This document shows, piece by piece, positions 9,288-18,271 of a stretch of DNA of 64,000 nucleotides. A program made the translations under genes and the position numbers. Below the pieces are notes generated by a model. The model saw only the letters and a list, made by a program, of their open reading frames with translations, did not search any database and was not told where the DNA came from. The stretch is from the NCBI GenBank assembly GCA_024072375.1, contig CP099617.1, positions 1-64,000 on the forward strand, in the 5' to 3' direction. Numbering within the stretch: the first letter of the stretch is position 1; every line of letters starts with the position of its first letter. This stretch comes from Sphingomonadaceae bacterium OTU29LAMAA1 (lineage in GTDB: Bacteria > Pseudomonadota > Alphaproteobacteria > Sphingomonadales > Sphingomonadaceae).

Positions 9288-9950
9288 TCATGCCGACGGC
9301 GGCTCGTATTGCTGGATCACCCAATCCTCCTCCTGCGCGCCGGCGACCCAGTCCTGCATCCACGGGTGCTGGATGACGGCGTCGATATAGGCCGCAGCGA
9401 AGCGGGCGATCGGCAATTGATAGGAGATGATGCGGGTGCACACCGGCGCGAACATGATGTCCGCCGCGCCGAACTGGCCGAACAGGAATGCTCCGTCTCC
9501 ACCCCAGCGCGCGCGCGCCTGTGCCCAGAGCTCCATGATCCGGCCGAGGTCGGCGAGCACATCGTCGTCGGGGCGGCTGGCCGGAAACACCTGCCGGATG
9601 TTCATGGCGTGCTTTCGACGGAGCGCCGTGAAGCTGGAGTGCATTTCCGCTGCCATCGATCGCGCCATCGCACGTGCGGGTTCGTCCTTCGGCCAGAAGC
9701 GGTCGCGCCCGACCTTGTCGGCAAGGTAGTCGACGATCGCGAGACTGTCCCACACCACTGCCTCGCCGTCCCACAGGATCGGCACCTTGCCCGACGAGGG
9801 TGCGAATTCCGCGCCCTCGCGACGGCGATCCCATTCGGCATCGTAGAGCGGAACGACGACCTCGTCGAACGGCAGGCCGGATTGCTTGCAGGCCAGCCAG
9901 CCACGCAGCGACCAGGAGGAATAGGCCTTGTTACCGATGATCAGCTTCAT
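9288..9950 (-). CDS. Glutathione S-transferase family protein
   Basis: 220 residues with the two-domain GST layout: an N-terminal thioredoxin-like domain starting MKLIIGNKAYSSWSLRGWLA, with Ser residues near 11-14 in the position used for glutathione activation, the SGKVPILWDG block with cis-Pro, then an all-helical domain ending in the KYI-like ARFAAAYIDAVIQHPWMQDWV region. Substrate unknown. ATG at 9950, probably in a two-gene unit with dapE. Confidence 0.85.
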   Translation of the reverse strand: MKLIIGNKAYSSWSLRGWLACKQSGLPFDEVVVPLYDAEWDRRREGAEFAPSSGKVPILWDGEAVVWDSLAIVDYLADKVGRDRFWPKDEPARAMARSMAAEMHSSFTALRRKHAMNIRQVFPASRPDDDVLADLGRIMELWAQARARWGGDGAFLFGQFGAADIMFAPVCTRIISYQLPIARFAAAYIDAVIQHPWMQDWVAGAQEEDWVIQQYEPPSA

Positions 9951-10001
9951 GCCGCGGGTCTAGTGGATCGTCCCGCGGCACGTAAGTCATCTTCGTAACG
10001 A

Positions 10002-10784
10002 TCAGCCTTGCCGCTGCCCGAATTCAGCCCAGCGCAGCGCCGATTCCGCAAGGTAGGCCCGTACGAAGCTGGTGCCTGCGGTCGGCGGAAACGCTCCGGA
10101 CGTCGAACAGCCGGGTGCGGAGGCGACAAGCGTCTTCACCGCCTGCCGCTCGGCCGTCGATCCGTGATCGCTGAGCAGGACGGAGCGGGCGGCGCCGGGG
10201 GCCCGTACGACGAGGCAGTTCGCGATCGCGGTATAGGCACGGTCGTCGGGCAGGCGTGCCTTGCTTCGCGCCCATTCCGATGCCTGAAACGCGTCCAGGT
10301 CCGACTGGGTGGTGCCGGCGCTGTGCAACGCCCGGCCGACCGGCTGTCGCTTGTACATCGCCTCCGCCAGGCTACCCCGCAGGAACACGACCGGCGGACG
10401 ATAGGCGTAGGGCAGGCATCCCTTCGAAACACCGACGAGCTGGCGCAATTCGGTCAGCTCGGTCCGGGTGTTGGGCGATGTTTGCAACAGCGAACGGACC
10501 CGCGTCGGACTGACGTTCGTCGCGCATCGGCCATATTGCTGCGCGAGTTCGTAGGTCTGCTGGTAATATTTGCTTTGCGCGAACGTACCCGAGCCGGGAA
10601 AGCCGTTCAGCGGCAGGAACGTGCGCGGCACGATCGGCGAACGCATCGGTACCGTGCCGGGGAAGATGTTCGGGGTCGCAGGAACGGCGGATGGCGGCGC
10701 GGTCGGTGCCGTCTGCGCAAGGGCTACAGGTATGCCGGCGGCCAATGCCCCGACAGAGGCGAGACAGAGCAATGCCGTGTTCAT
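10002..10784 (-). CDS. Secreted protein of unknown function
   Basis: 260 residues. A clear Sec signal peptide (1-23, ending ALAQT) indicates export to the periplasm. The mature part is Pro/Ala-rich at first, then has a repeated theme of conserved-looking Cys residues (GRCATN, KGCLPY, NCLVV, PGCSTS) that could form two disulfides, and Arg-rich helices. I recognise no domain. It stands between GST and engB with short gaps. Confidence 0.6.
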   Translation of the reverse strand: MNTALLCLASVGALAAGIPVALAQTAPTAPPSAVPATPNIFPGTVPMRSPIVPRTFLPLNGFPGSGTFAQSKYYQQTYELAQQYGRCATNVSPTRVRSLLQTSPNTRTELTELRQLVGVSKGCLPYAYRPPVVFLRGSLAEAMYKRQPVGRALHSAGTTQSDLDAFQASEWARSKARLPDDRAYTAIANCLVVRAPGAARSVLLSDHGSTAERQAVKTLVASAPGCSTSGAFPPTAGTSFVRAYLAESALRWAEFGQRQG

Positions 10785-10874
10785 CGACGTTCTCCCGGTA
10801 TCCGCCGCCCGTACGCGGCGAGATGATCATCCACGCAGCGGATGTACGATGACTGAACCGGAAGGTTGCGCGGG

Positions 10875-11540
10875 TTAGCCGATCGCTTCGAGCACCGCTG
10901 CGCGGAGTTCCGGAATGCCCATGCCGCCTTCGCTCGACGTCGCGAGGATGTCGGGGTGGGCGGCGGGGCGCTTGCGCGCCTCGGCAGCGACGCTTTCCAT
11001 GACGTCGGCGAGTTCGGTCGCCTTCACCTTGTCCGCCTTGGTCAGGACGAGGCGATAGCTGACCGCTGCCTTGTCGAGCATTTCGAGGATATCGCGATCG
11101 ACCTCCTTGATGCCGTGGCGTGAATCGATCAGCACCAGCGCGCGCTTCAGCGTGTCGCGACCGCGCAGGAAGTCGTTGACTAGGAACCGCCACTTCTTGA
11201 CGACGTCCTTGGGGGCCTTGGCGAAGCCGTAGCCGGGCATGTCGACCAGCCGGAACGACAGCGGCAGGCCGACGTCGAAGAAGTTCAGCTCCTGCGTCCG
11301 GCCTGGCGTGTTCGACGTGCGCGCCAGCCCGTTGCGCCCGGTCAGCGCGTTGAGCAGCGACGATTTGCCGACGTTGGAACGCCCGGCGAACGCAACCTCC
11401 GGCACGATCGGCGCGGGCAGATGCTCCAGCGCCGGTGCCGACTTCAGGAAGCTGATCGGCCCAGCGAACGTCTTGCGCGCGTGTTCGATCAACTCCGGCG
11501 TGAAGCCTTCGTCATCCGGGGTGACGATGTCCTCGCTCAC
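10875..11540 (-). CDS. engB: Ribosome biogenesis GTPase EngB (YihA/YsxC)
   Basis: TRAFAC GTPase needed for late 50S subunit assembly. 221 residues from the GTG at 11540. G1 GRSNVGKSS (53-61), G3 DMPGYG and G4 TKAD are intact. The GTG start overlaps the yidC stop in a GTGA quartet, so translation is coupled to yidC. The reading frame extends further upstream, but that part is the yidC coding region in another frame. Confidence 0.95.
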   Translation of the reverse strand: MSEDIVTPDDEGFTPELIEHARKTFAGPISFLKSAPALEHLPAPIVPEVAFAGRSNVGKSSLLNALTGRNGLARTSNTPGRTQELNFFDVGLPLSFRLVDMPGYGFAKAPKDVVKKWRFLVNDFLRGRDTLKRALVLIDSRHGIKEVDRDILEMLDKAAVSYRLVLTKADKVKATELADVMESVAAEARKRPAAHPDILATSSEGGMGIPELRAAVLEAIG

Positions 11541-13243
11541 TTCGCGGGCGCCGTCTTGAGGTCGGGGTGGCGGGCGTACAGCACCCGCTGTTGCAGGATC
11601 GCGAGGAAGTTCGACGCGATCCAGTAGACCTGCAGGCCGACCGGGTAGCTCGCCATGACGAACATCAGCACCCACGGGATGATCGCGAACACCTGCTTCT
11701 GGGTGTCGTCCATCGGCGCCGGGTTCATCTTGAACTGGAAGTACATCGAGATGCCGAGGATGATCGGCACGACGCCGATCGCGATCATGTGCGGCGGGGT
11801 GAAGTGCAGATAGCCGAACAGGTTGAGCGGCGTCAGCGGATCGGGCGCGGACAGATCCTTGATCCACGCGACGAACGGCTGGTGCCGCATTTCGATCGTC
11901 AGCATCAGCACCTTGTACAGCGCATAGAAGATCGGGATCTGAAGCAGGGTGGGCAGACAGCCGGCGACGGGATTGACCTTTTCGGTCTTGTAGAGGCCCA
12001 TCACCTCCTGCTGCATGCGCGGCTTGTCGTCCTTGAAGCGCTCCTGGATCGCCTTCATCTTCGGCTGGATCGCCCGCATCTTGGCCATGCTGGCGAACTG
12101 GCGCTGTGCGATCGGGAACATGAGGCCTCGGATCGTCACCGTCAGCAGGATGATCGCGACGCCGAAGTTGCCGACCATGCGGAACAGCCAGTCGAGATAG
12201 GTGAAGATCGGCTTTTCGACGATTTCGAACCAGCCCCAGTCGATCGCCTTGTCGAGCTTGGCGACGCCGGCGTCGTTCTCATAATGCTGAAGCGCCTTCA
12301 CTTCCTTCGCGCCCGCGAAGAAGCGACTGGTCTGGGTCAATGCCCGACCGGCCGGCAGCAGCTTTGGAGCGAAGGCATAATCGGCCTGATACGCCTTGTT
12401 GGCGCCGCTGCGGAACTGGCCGTCGAACTGCGCCGACTGGTCGGGGACGAGTGCGGTCAGCCAGTATTTGTCGGTGAAGCCGAGCCAGCCTGCCGTCGTC
12501 GTGAACTTGACGGGCGCCTCGTCCAGCTCGTCGAACTTGACGCCGTAATCGGCACCGCCGCCATGGACCGACATCGGGCCGGTGTGGATCTGCCACGTGC
12601 CGGGGTCCTTCGACACGCCGACGCGATTGACGTAGCCATAGGGTGCGACCGGCACCGGTGCGCCGCCGCCGTTCTGCACCGTCTGCTTGACGGTGAACAT
12701 ATACTGGTCGTCGACCGTCAGTTCGATCGCGAACCGCTGTCCGGTCGCGTTGGCGGCGGTCAGCGTCATCGGGCGACCGGGGGCGAGCAGCTGCGACGAG
12801 GCGGTCCAGACGGCATCGGCGGCGGGCGGCTTCAGGCCGTCGTCGCGCCAGCCGAACCCCGCGAAATACGCCTCGGGCGCGCCGGCCGGCGACAGCAGGC
12901 GTATCGGCGGCGAATCCTTGGCGATCGTTTCCTTGTACTTGACCAGCACGAGGTCGTCGATGCGCGCGCCCTTGAGGTTGATCGAGCCTTGCAGCGTCGG
13001 CGTGCTGATGCGGACACGTGGCGATTCACCGAGCACGACCTGACGGTTGCGTACCGCACCCGGCGCGTCGGCGGTCGGATCGGCGGAAGTCCGCGCCGGA
13101 ATCGGCTGCGACTTGCCGTTGACGATCTTCGTCACCGGCGGGTTCGCGACGGGGAAGAACTTGCCCTGGATCAGCGGCCACGCGAACAGGATCAGCGCGG
13201 CGATGACCGCGAACAGGACGAAATTCTGGCGTTCTTTGTTCAA
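11537..13243 (-). CDS. yidC: Membrane protein insertase YidC
   Basis: Inserts and folds inner-membrane proteins, with or without SecYEG. 568 residues from the TTG at 13243 ([21 protein letters not shown]), the conserved family start. Order: N-terminal membrane segment, a large periplasmic beta-supersandwich domain (about 60-340), then the conserved five-helix core from [21 protein letters not shown] to the end. The cytosolic hairpin contains the [17 protein letters not shown] block. It lies 19 bp from yidD and overlaps engB by 4 bp. Confidence 0.96.
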   Translation of the reverse strand: MNKERQNFVLFAVIAALILFAWPLIQGKFFPVANPPVTKIVNGKSQPIPARTSADPTADAPGAVRNRQVVLGESPRVRISTPTLQGSINLKGARIDDLVLVKYKETIAKDSPPIRLLSPAGAPEAYFAGFGWRDDGLKPPAADAVWTASSQLLAPGRPMTLTAANATGQRFAIELTVDDQYMFTVKQTVQNGGGAPVPVAPYGYVNRVGVSKDPGTWQIHTGPMSVHGGGADYGVKFDELDEAPVKFTTTAGWLGFTDKYWLTALVPDQSAQFDGQFRSGANKAYQADYAFAPKLLPAGRALTQTSRFFAGAKEVKALQHYENDAGVAKLDKAIDWGWFEIVEKPIFTYLDWLFRMVGNFGVAIILLTVTIRGLMFPIAQRQFASMAKMRAIQPKMKAIQERFKDDKPRMQQEVMGLYKTEKVNPVAGCLPTLLQIPIFYALYKVLMLTIEMRHQPFVAWIKDLSAPDPLTPLNLFGYLHFTPPHMIAIGVVPIILGISMYFQFKMNPAPMDDTQKQVFAIIPWVLMFVMASYPVGLQVYWIASNFLAILQQRVLYARHPDLKTAPAK

Positions 13244-13262
13244 GGTCTTGCCCCGTCGTAGC

Positions 13263-13475
13263 TCAAGGGACGGGATCGGGTCCGTACCCGCCCCAGGGAT
13301 GACAGCGCGCAATCCGCTTCGCCGCCAACCATCCGCCCTTTGCCGCGCCATAGCGGCGAAGGGCGGTGATTGCATAGGCGGAACAGGATGGCTGATAGCG
13401 GCAGGTGGGCGGCATCACCGCCGATGGCCCCAATTGCCAGCCGCGCGCGATCAGGATCAGCAGCTTCGCGATCAC
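13263..13475 (-). CDS. yidD: Membrane protein insertion efficiency factor YidD
   Basis: 70 residues, the normal YidD length. The N terminus is amphipathic and membrane-associated ([13 protein letters not shown]), followed by the diagnostic [19 protein letters not shown] block with its Cys pair and then the [13 protein letters not shown] ending. It helps YidC-dependent insertion. The GTG start at 13475 overlaps the rnpA stop (GTGA). Confidence 0.93.
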   Translation of the reverse strand: MIAKLLILIARGWQLGPSAVMPPTCRYQPSCSAYAITALRRYGAAKGGWLAAKRIARCHPWGGYGPDPVP

Positions 13476-13846
13476 CGTTTCGGCTTTCGCGGTGGACGCG
13501 GACGGGCGGGAGCGCTTTCGCCGCGGGTGATCTTGGCCAACGCCTTGCCGAGTTCGGCCTTCAGCGCCGCATGATCGCGCTCGATGCCACCGTCGCGGCC
13601 GATCAGCACGTGATCCGCACCGCGAATGCCGCCGACCGGCAACAGCTCACGCGCCAACGCCCGCAACCGCCGTTTCATGCGGTTCCGGACGACGGCGTTG
13701 CCCACTTTCTTGGTGACGGTGAAACCGACGCGCATCGCGGGGTCACCATCGTCGCGGTCGCGCACCAGCAGGACGAATCCCGGCATCGGCGCCCGCTTGC
13801 CCGCATTCGCCGCGAGGAAATCGCGACGAAGCGAGAGCGTCGAGAC
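13472..13846 (-). CDS. rnpA: Ribonuclease P protein component (start codon unclear)
   Basis: Protein subunit of RNase P, which matures the 5' ends of tRNAs. The conserved core is complete: [12 protein letters not shown] near the start, then [23 protein letters not shown] (the RNR motif that contacts RNA), and a basic Pro-rich tail. No ATG, GTG or TTG occurs in this frame between the rpmH stop (13849-13851) and this conserved start. The only in-frame upstream ATG is at 13990, seven bases before the rpmH start, and would add a long tail read through rpmH in another frame. I mark the frame from the GTC at 13846 as the minimal coding region; a non-standard start such as ACG or GTC is the alternative. 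Confidence 0.85.
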   Translation of the reverse strand, partial: VSTLSLRRDFLAANAGKRAPMPGFVLLVRDRDDGDPAMRVGFTVTKKVGNAVVRNRMKRRLRALARELLPVGGIRGADHVLIGRDGGIERDHAALKAELGKALAKITRGESAPARPRPPRKPKR

Positions 13847-13848
13847 GG

Positions 13849-13983
13849 TTACGCCGACAGCTTCTTGCGGCCGCGGGCGCGACGAGCGCGGATCACCGCA
13901 CGGCCGCCGACCGTCGCCATCCGCGAGCGGAAGCCGTGGCGACGTGCACGCACCAGGTTGCTCGGCTGAAAGGTCCGCTTCAT
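13849..13983 (-). CDS. rpmH: 50S ribosomal protein L34
   Basis: 44 residues with the invariant [19 protein letters not shown] opening, a basic middle and the KKLSA ending. ATG at 13983, preceded by an AGGGA ribosome-binding site eight bases upstream. It heads the rpmH-rnpA-yidD-yidC-engB unit, a conserved bacterial order. In many bacteria this unit adjoins dnaA; here it is about 12 kb away. Confidence 0.95.
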   Translation of the reverse strand: MKRTFQPSNLVRARRHGFRSRMATVGGRAVIRARRARGRKKLSA

Positions 13984-14045
13984 GATTCATTCCCTGATCG
14001 TCTAAATAGCAAATGGCCGCCACGCAGGACGGCCTTGATGGGGCG

Positions 14046-14074
14046 CGCATACCGGGAGGCGGCACGCAAGTCAA
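14046..14074 (-). promoter_or_regulatory. Candidate rpmH promoter
   Basis: On the minus strand TTGACT (14074-14069) is followed after exactly 17 bases by TATGCG (14051-14046), a good -35 and a weaker -10 of the housekeeping sigma type, about 60 bp ahead of the rpmH start. Called by eye only. Confidence 0.45.
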
Positions 14075-14266
14075 CGCGAGCCGATCCGTTCTGCAGGGGG
14101 ACCAGATCGGCCATGTCCTGACGTGCTGTCCATCATGATGGCTGTTTGCATCATCCCGTGGAAGTGGGACGGGTGTATTACATCTGCAAGACGGTTGCAG
14201 AAAGATGTTTTGGTCCATTCCAGACCTACGTAAAGCCGCTATGGGTCGTGCCAGCGGAGGAAAGAC

Positions 14267-15108
14267 ATGGCGGCGATCGTCCAGACGGTGGCGTATCTGG
14301 GACTGGAGGCGCGGGGTGTCGAGGTGCAGGTGCAGCTCATCCCCGGTCTGCCGGCATTTCACGTCGTCGGCCTCGGCGACAAGGCGGTTGCGGAAAGTCG
14401 CGAACGCGTTCGCAGCGCCGTGTCCGCGATGGGACTGGCGCTGCCACCCAAGCGAATCGTTGTCAATCTGTCGCCCGCCGACCTGCCCAAGGAGGGATCG
14501 CATTTCGACCTGCCGATCGCGCTGGCCTTGCTGGGCGCGATGGGCGTGATCGATGTCGAGGCGCTGGCGGACTATGTCGTTGTCGGTGAACTGGGGCTCG
14601 ATGGCCGGATCGCATCGTCACCCGGCGTGTTGCTTGCCGCCTTGCACGCAGGCGCGGGGGGCAGGGGGTTGATCTGTCCTGCGGCGCAAGGGTCGGAAGC
14701 GGCCTGGGCGGGGTCGGTAGAAGTGCTTGCCGCGCCGGACCTCCTCGCGCTCATCAACCATTTCAAGGGGCATGGCCTGCTCTCCGCGCCGATCGCGGGC
14801 AAGGTCGAGAATGTCGTGCAGGGCCCGGACCTGCGTCAGGTGAAAGGACAGGAGGTCGCCAAGCGTGCCCTCGAGATTGCGGCGGCGGGCGGTCACAACC
14901 TGCTGATGATCGGCCCGCCCGGCGCGGGTAAATCGCTGATGGCGTCGTGCCTGCCGGGCATCCTGCCGCCGCTCGATCCGGCCGAGGCGCTGGAGGTCTC
15001 GATGGTCCAGTCGGTCGCAGGCACGCTGGCGAACGGCCGCATGACACGCAGCCGTCCATTCCGCAGCCCGCATCACAGCGCGTCGATGGCGGCGCTGACG
15101 GGTGGCGG
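14267..15108 (+). pseudogene. comM: comM (yifB), 5' part, interrupted by a transposon
   Basis: N-terminal part of the Mg-chelatase-like AAA+ helicase ComM/YifB, which in other species helps branch migration during natural transformation. It starts at ATG 14267 (MAAIVQTVAYLGLEA). The N-terminal Lon-protease-like fold is followed by Walker A GPPGAGKS at 216-223 and PFRSPHHSASMAALTGGG, where it is cut. Reading then runs 17 codons into the element and stops at 15163. The missing part, with Walker B and the C-terminal domain, is at 54470-55136. Removing the element gives one continuous 502-codon gene. Confidence 0.95.
15104..15108. repeat. Target-site duplication GGCGG, left
   Basis: The last five comM bases before the element, repeated exactly at 54465-54469 on the other side. 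A 5-bp duplication is what Tn7/Tn5053-type DDE transposition produces. Confidence 0.9.
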
Positions 15109-15160
15109 TGTGAAGGGTGAGCGTTTAATTGCATCGGGGATCGTTGCATTGCACCGGCGG
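15109..15160. repeat. Transposon left end with transposase-site repeats
   Basis: The tip begins TGTGAAGGGTGAG. Two similar direct repeats follow, TTGCATCGG at 15129-15137 and TTGCACCGG at 15149-15157. Related inverted copies (TGCACTGTGCGC and TGCACTGGCGC when read inward) lie at the right end. Multiple short end repeats are the normal binding sites of TnsB/TniA-type transposases. Confidence 0.7.
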
Positions 15161-15214
15161 TGAGGGCTGCGCGATGAGCCAGTCTGTCGATCACCACCGT
15201 TGCGACAAGGTGCG

Positions 15215-16117
15215 TCATTCTTCCTCTGGAGCAATCCGATCCCTGGGGGCTCTACCCAAGCGGTGGTCCATTATGACGCGATAGATCGTTGGTTGGCTAG
15301 TTCCAAACCGCTGACTGATCTCGGCCACTGGGGTACCATTTTCCAGATATAGCTCTGCGGCTTCCTGCGCTTGTTGAACAGTTAAAGCCCGTTTGCGACC
15401 TTTCCGAAATGTGCGAAAGTCTTGCTTACGTCGACGACTCTCGATCAGCAGATCCTCCTCTTCACCAGACTCTTTTTCAAGGTCGGTTTCCAAGTTATCG
15501 TATATAGTAGAAGCTATCCTTAGTAGAGATAGATTATGACCGTTTGACAATAAAATATCTTCTTTTGAAAACTCTAAGTGTATATCACGAGAAAGGCATC
15601 TTTCAAAAAGATCTGATAAATCATTTGCTGAGTAAGCGAGCGTAGAAAGATCGTAAAATACAAAAGTTGTTCCAGGTTCTGCACGAAATATCTCAGCTCG
15701 AGCTAGTTCGCGCTGAATGTTATTGTATTTTCTTGGCTTGGGCGGACGCAGGATTACGCGCTCGCATTCATCTAGGTTGATCGATTCTAGCATCAAAGAT
15801 ATTTTGCGATGAGAAGTCCCCCATACGTACCCCACCCGTACTCTCTTGGGTCCGCCTACAGCATTTGATTGATCAGATCGCTGCGAGTCGCCGAGCTGTT
15901 CGAGTGCTTGCATTGAAAGACCGGTCAGAGTTGAAAGACGCCGAAGTAAATCCGGGGGGCATGAGAAATCTAGTATCAAAGAGCTTACGGGCGTAAGGCC
16001 GAATGCACGTAGCAATGATTGCGCGCTAGGTAGCCCGAACTCAAATGCGATCTGGCGAAGCCAGCCGGAAAGCTTTTCATCAGGCCGGGGCTTGGATATA
16101 TATGGCAAGCGCATCAT
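15215..16117 (-). CDS. TniQ-like domain fused to a catalytically dead serine-resolvase fold
   Basis: 300 residues. Residues 4-60 (LPYISKPRPDEKLSGWLRQIA) match the N terminus of TniQ/TnsD proteins, including the PxPxExLSxWLRxIA pattern seen in the TniQ at 50692-51675. Residues 92-230 follow the serine-resolvase fold (RVRVGYVWGTS, then ECERVI, PGTTFVFYDLSTLAYSANDL), and residues 246-284 are a resolvase-type helix-turn-helix (TPVAEISQRFGTSQPTIYR). The catalytic Ser is replaced by Thr101, the preceding Arg by Trp99, and the DRLxR motif by S-T-L-A-Y, so no recombinase activity is expected. It lies 106 bp from the element tip and its gene is AT-rich. I infer a DNA-binding adaptor that joins the TniA/TniB machinery to its target; that is not proven. 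Confidence 0.75.
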   Translation of the reverse strand: MMRLPYISKPRPDEKLSGWLRQIAFEFGLPSAQSLLRAFGLTPVSSLILDFSCPPDLLRRLSTLTGLSMQALEQLGDSQRSDQSNAVGGPKRVRVGYVWGTSHRKISLMLESINLDECERVILRPPKPRKYNNIQRELARAEIFRAEPGTTFVFYDLSTLAYSANDLSDLFERCLSRDIHLEFSKEDILLSNGHNLSLLRIASTIYDNLETDLEKESGEEEDLLIESRRRKQDFRTFRKGRKRALTVQQAQEAAELYLENGTPVAEISQRFGTSQPTIYRVIMDHRLGRAPRDRIAPEEE

Positions 16118-16338
16118 GGCTTATTTACATTCCGCTGAAGAGCGAATGGTAGTCTTCACCCGTTAGTGAAAATGCACATCTCTCGCTCGCTTCGACTGAT
16201 TTCAAGCGTAAATTGGTATCGTGTCCGCAGGGTATACTCTGAATGGGCATAGGCTTTGGTACGCAAAACCCGTTCAAACAGTCGGTAGCAGCGAAATCGG
16301 ACACCTCATTATGAGGGTTTAGAGTCTGCCTGAACACA

Positions 16339-16989
16339 TTAGGGTTGCGCGTTTGACATTGCTGCATCAGCCTCTGCCTGTCGACGGCGATCACGAGCAA
16401 TCTTGGCGAGCAGCGTTCGACTGCACCCAGTCGCATCCATTATATCGCGCCAGCTTCGGCCATCGCGAAGAAGGCTCGAGATCGCAGCGTTGCGGGTCTT
16501 GTTCTCGGGACGCCCCTTATAAAGGCCCGCTGCCTTGGCTTTTGCAGTGCCTTCGGCTTGTCGACGACGGCGATCCTCATAGTCCTTACGGGCAACCGCG
16601 GCGAGTACGTCCAACATCATGGCGTTGACCGCTGCGAACATTCGGCCGGTGAACTCATCCGTCGGTGCCGTCAGGATCCACGACGTCGGCAGGTCGAGTG
16701 CAACAACCCGGACCTGCTTGGCGTCGATTAGATTACGCAGCTTGATCCAGTCGGGTGAGGTGAGGCGGGAAAGCCGATCAACCTGCTCGACCAGGAGCAC
16801 GTCTCCCGGCTCGCAATCTGACAGCAGGCGGAACAGCTCTGGCCGGTGAAGCTTGGCTCCACTTTCGTTTTCGACATAGCGGGCCGCAATCCGAAGCCCG
16901 TGCTTGGCCGCAAACACGTCGAGGGCGCTCTTCGCGCGCGACGCATCCTGTTCGGAGGTAGAAGCGCGCAGATAGGCTCGAATGAACAT
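16339..16989 (-). CDS. tniR: Serine resolvase (TniR-like)
   Basis: 216-residue small serine recombinase of the Tn5053/Tn402 TniR type, which resolves the cointegrates these elements form. The N-terminal RAYLRASTSEQ carries the nucleophile Ser10, and the VDRLSRL motif supplies the catalytic Asp/Arg residues. The C-terminal helix-turn-helix is RSWRDIMDATGCSRTLLAKIAR. ATG at 16989. The 230-bp region upstream (16990-17222) is the natural place for its res site. The 220 bp between it and the fusion gene hold no gene I can support. Confidence 0.9.
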   Translation of the reverse strand: MFIRAYLRASTSEQDASRAKSALDVFAAKHGLRIAARYVENESGAKLHRPELFRLLSDCEPGDVLLVEQVDRLSRLTSPDWIKLRNLIDAKQVRVVALDLPTSWILTAPTDEFTGRMFAAVNAMMLDVLAAVARKDYEDRRRRQAEGTAKAKAAGLYKGRPENKTRNAAISSLLRDGRSWRDIMDATGCSRTLLAKIARDRRRQAEADAAMSNAQP

Positions 16990-17258
16990 CCCGTAGTCTT
17001 CTATATGTGGTGCTTATTAGTCTAGTCCTTTTTACGTCGTCAGGACGATATTAAAATACCAGCTATTGAAAGGTCTGCGAAAGGCATACGTTAAAAGCAC
17101 CGGAGATTATGCACGTGGGGCAGCTTCACGTCGATGAGCCATAATCCAAACGGTGTGGTACAAACGAGGCTCGCTGGCATACCGTGGGGACGGTTGCTGC
17201 TAAGCCGGGATATCCCTAGAAGATGATGACGATGCTGATCAGAGGTACAGAGGCCGTC

Positions 17259-17504
17259 ATGACGCTACAGATCAACATAACGCCAAACGGGCGCATGAGC
17301 CTGCCCGCTGACGTTCGCAAGCGGTTGGGCCTGACGGGTGGCGGTGCGGTATATCTCGACGAAACCGAAGATGGCGTTGTTCTGCGAACCGCCAGCCAAG
17401 CGGTGGCAAGGGCGCAGGCGCTGGCCGAGCAATATACCGGCGGTAATCCCGACGCCTCTGTTGACGCATTCCTCAATCGGCGTCGCGAAGATAGCGGCGA
17501 ATGA
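17259..17504 (+). CDS. AbrB/SpoVT-type antitoxin (VapB-like)
   Basis: 81 residues from ATG 17259; the frame is open from 17223 with other possible starts. The N-terminal AbrB/MazE fold TLQINITPNGRMSLPADVRKRLGL binds DNA, and the acidic C-terminal tail would wrap the toxin. It overlaps the PIN toxin by ATGA. Such pairs usually autoregulate. Role here: neutralise the VapC-like toxin and stabilise the element. Confidence 0.85.
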   Translation: MTLQINITPNGRMSLPADVRKRLGLTGGGAVYLDETEDGVVLRTASQAVARAQALAEQYTGGNPDASVDAFLNRRREDSGE

Positions 17505-17887
17505 GCGTGGTTCTCGACGCCTCGGCTCTCATCGCAATGATCAAGGGTGAAAAGGGATCTACCAAGGTTGCAGCCGGTATCGCCGGTGCGCGAGTGAGCA
17601 GCGTGAACTACGCTGAGGTGGTGACCCACTTCATTCATACCGGAATGCCCGAGCGAGAAGTTGATGCCATGCTTGATCCGCTGCCACTGACGGTAGTGCC
17701 GGCCGACAAGGCCTTGGCGAAAATCGCCGGGCGGCTGCGCGCCGCGACGGCCGAGGCGGGCCTTAGCCTTGGAGATCGCTTTTGTCTGGCTCTAGCCCGA
17801 CGGGATGGATTGCCCGCTTGGACAAGCGACCAGAACTGGAAGAAGATCGCGGATGCAGTCGAGGTCAAGGTCGTGACGATCCGCTAG
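17501..17887 (+). CDS. vapC: PIN-domain toxin ribonuclease (VapC-like)
   Basis: 128 residues. The PIN acidic residues are at the expected places: VLDASAL near the start, NYAEV with the second acidic site, and SLGDRFCLALA with the third; a final Asp lies in TSDQNW. VapC toxins cut tRNA or rRNA. The ATG overlaps the antitoxin stop by four bases. Confidence 0.9.
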   Translation: MSVVLDASALIAMIKGEKGSTKVAAGIAGARVSSVNYAEVVTHFIHTGMPEREVDAMLDPLPLTVVPADKALAKIAGRLRAATAEAGLSLGDRFCLALARRDGLPAWTSDQNWKKIADAVEVKVVTIR

Positions 17888-18120
17888 AACTTGGCGGGAA
17901 GGGCAGGGGGCAACCACCTGTCGATCCTCTGGAAGCGGAAGGTCTGCATCCTGGTGGAAAACCGCCTGTCCGCTGTTGGGCGGCGTTTCGGCGAAAGCTG
18001 CCGGGCGACTTCCGACCCATAGTAAGTCATTCAGGACAACTTTTCTGCTCCCTGAAAGCCGCCGTCCGGCCGCGCGGTTGGCTGCGGCTCAGCTGAACGA
18101 GCCGGGCACCGGCTCCTGCG

Positions 18121-18262
18121 TAGCGACACCGTTAACGCACAGGTTAGCGTGTCGCAGATGTGCGTTGAAAGTCGCGTAATTCCGCGACTGACATTCGCGA
18201 CAGCTACGCCGTCAGCCGACCACGCTTGAGCTGGTGTAGCGAAACTCAGGATATTCGCGACA
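18121..18262. repeat. Palindrome-rich block in a gene-free stretch
   Basis: The 384 bp between vapC and the TauE remnant contain no gene I can support. This part holds GCGACAC...GTGTCGC (18123-18156), GTCGCG...CGCGAC (18171-18188), and two direct copies of ATTCGCGACA (18193-18202 and 18253-18262). Clusters of this kind are typical of recombinase res sites or ends of decayed transposons. Nothing ties it to a particular enzyme. Confidence 0.5.
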
Positions 18263-18271
18263 ATCCTCCCA

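Noticed and set aside
15215..16117. Second functional resolvase
   Set aside because: All catalytic positions (Ser, Arg, Asp, Arg) are replaced, so recombination activity is not expected.
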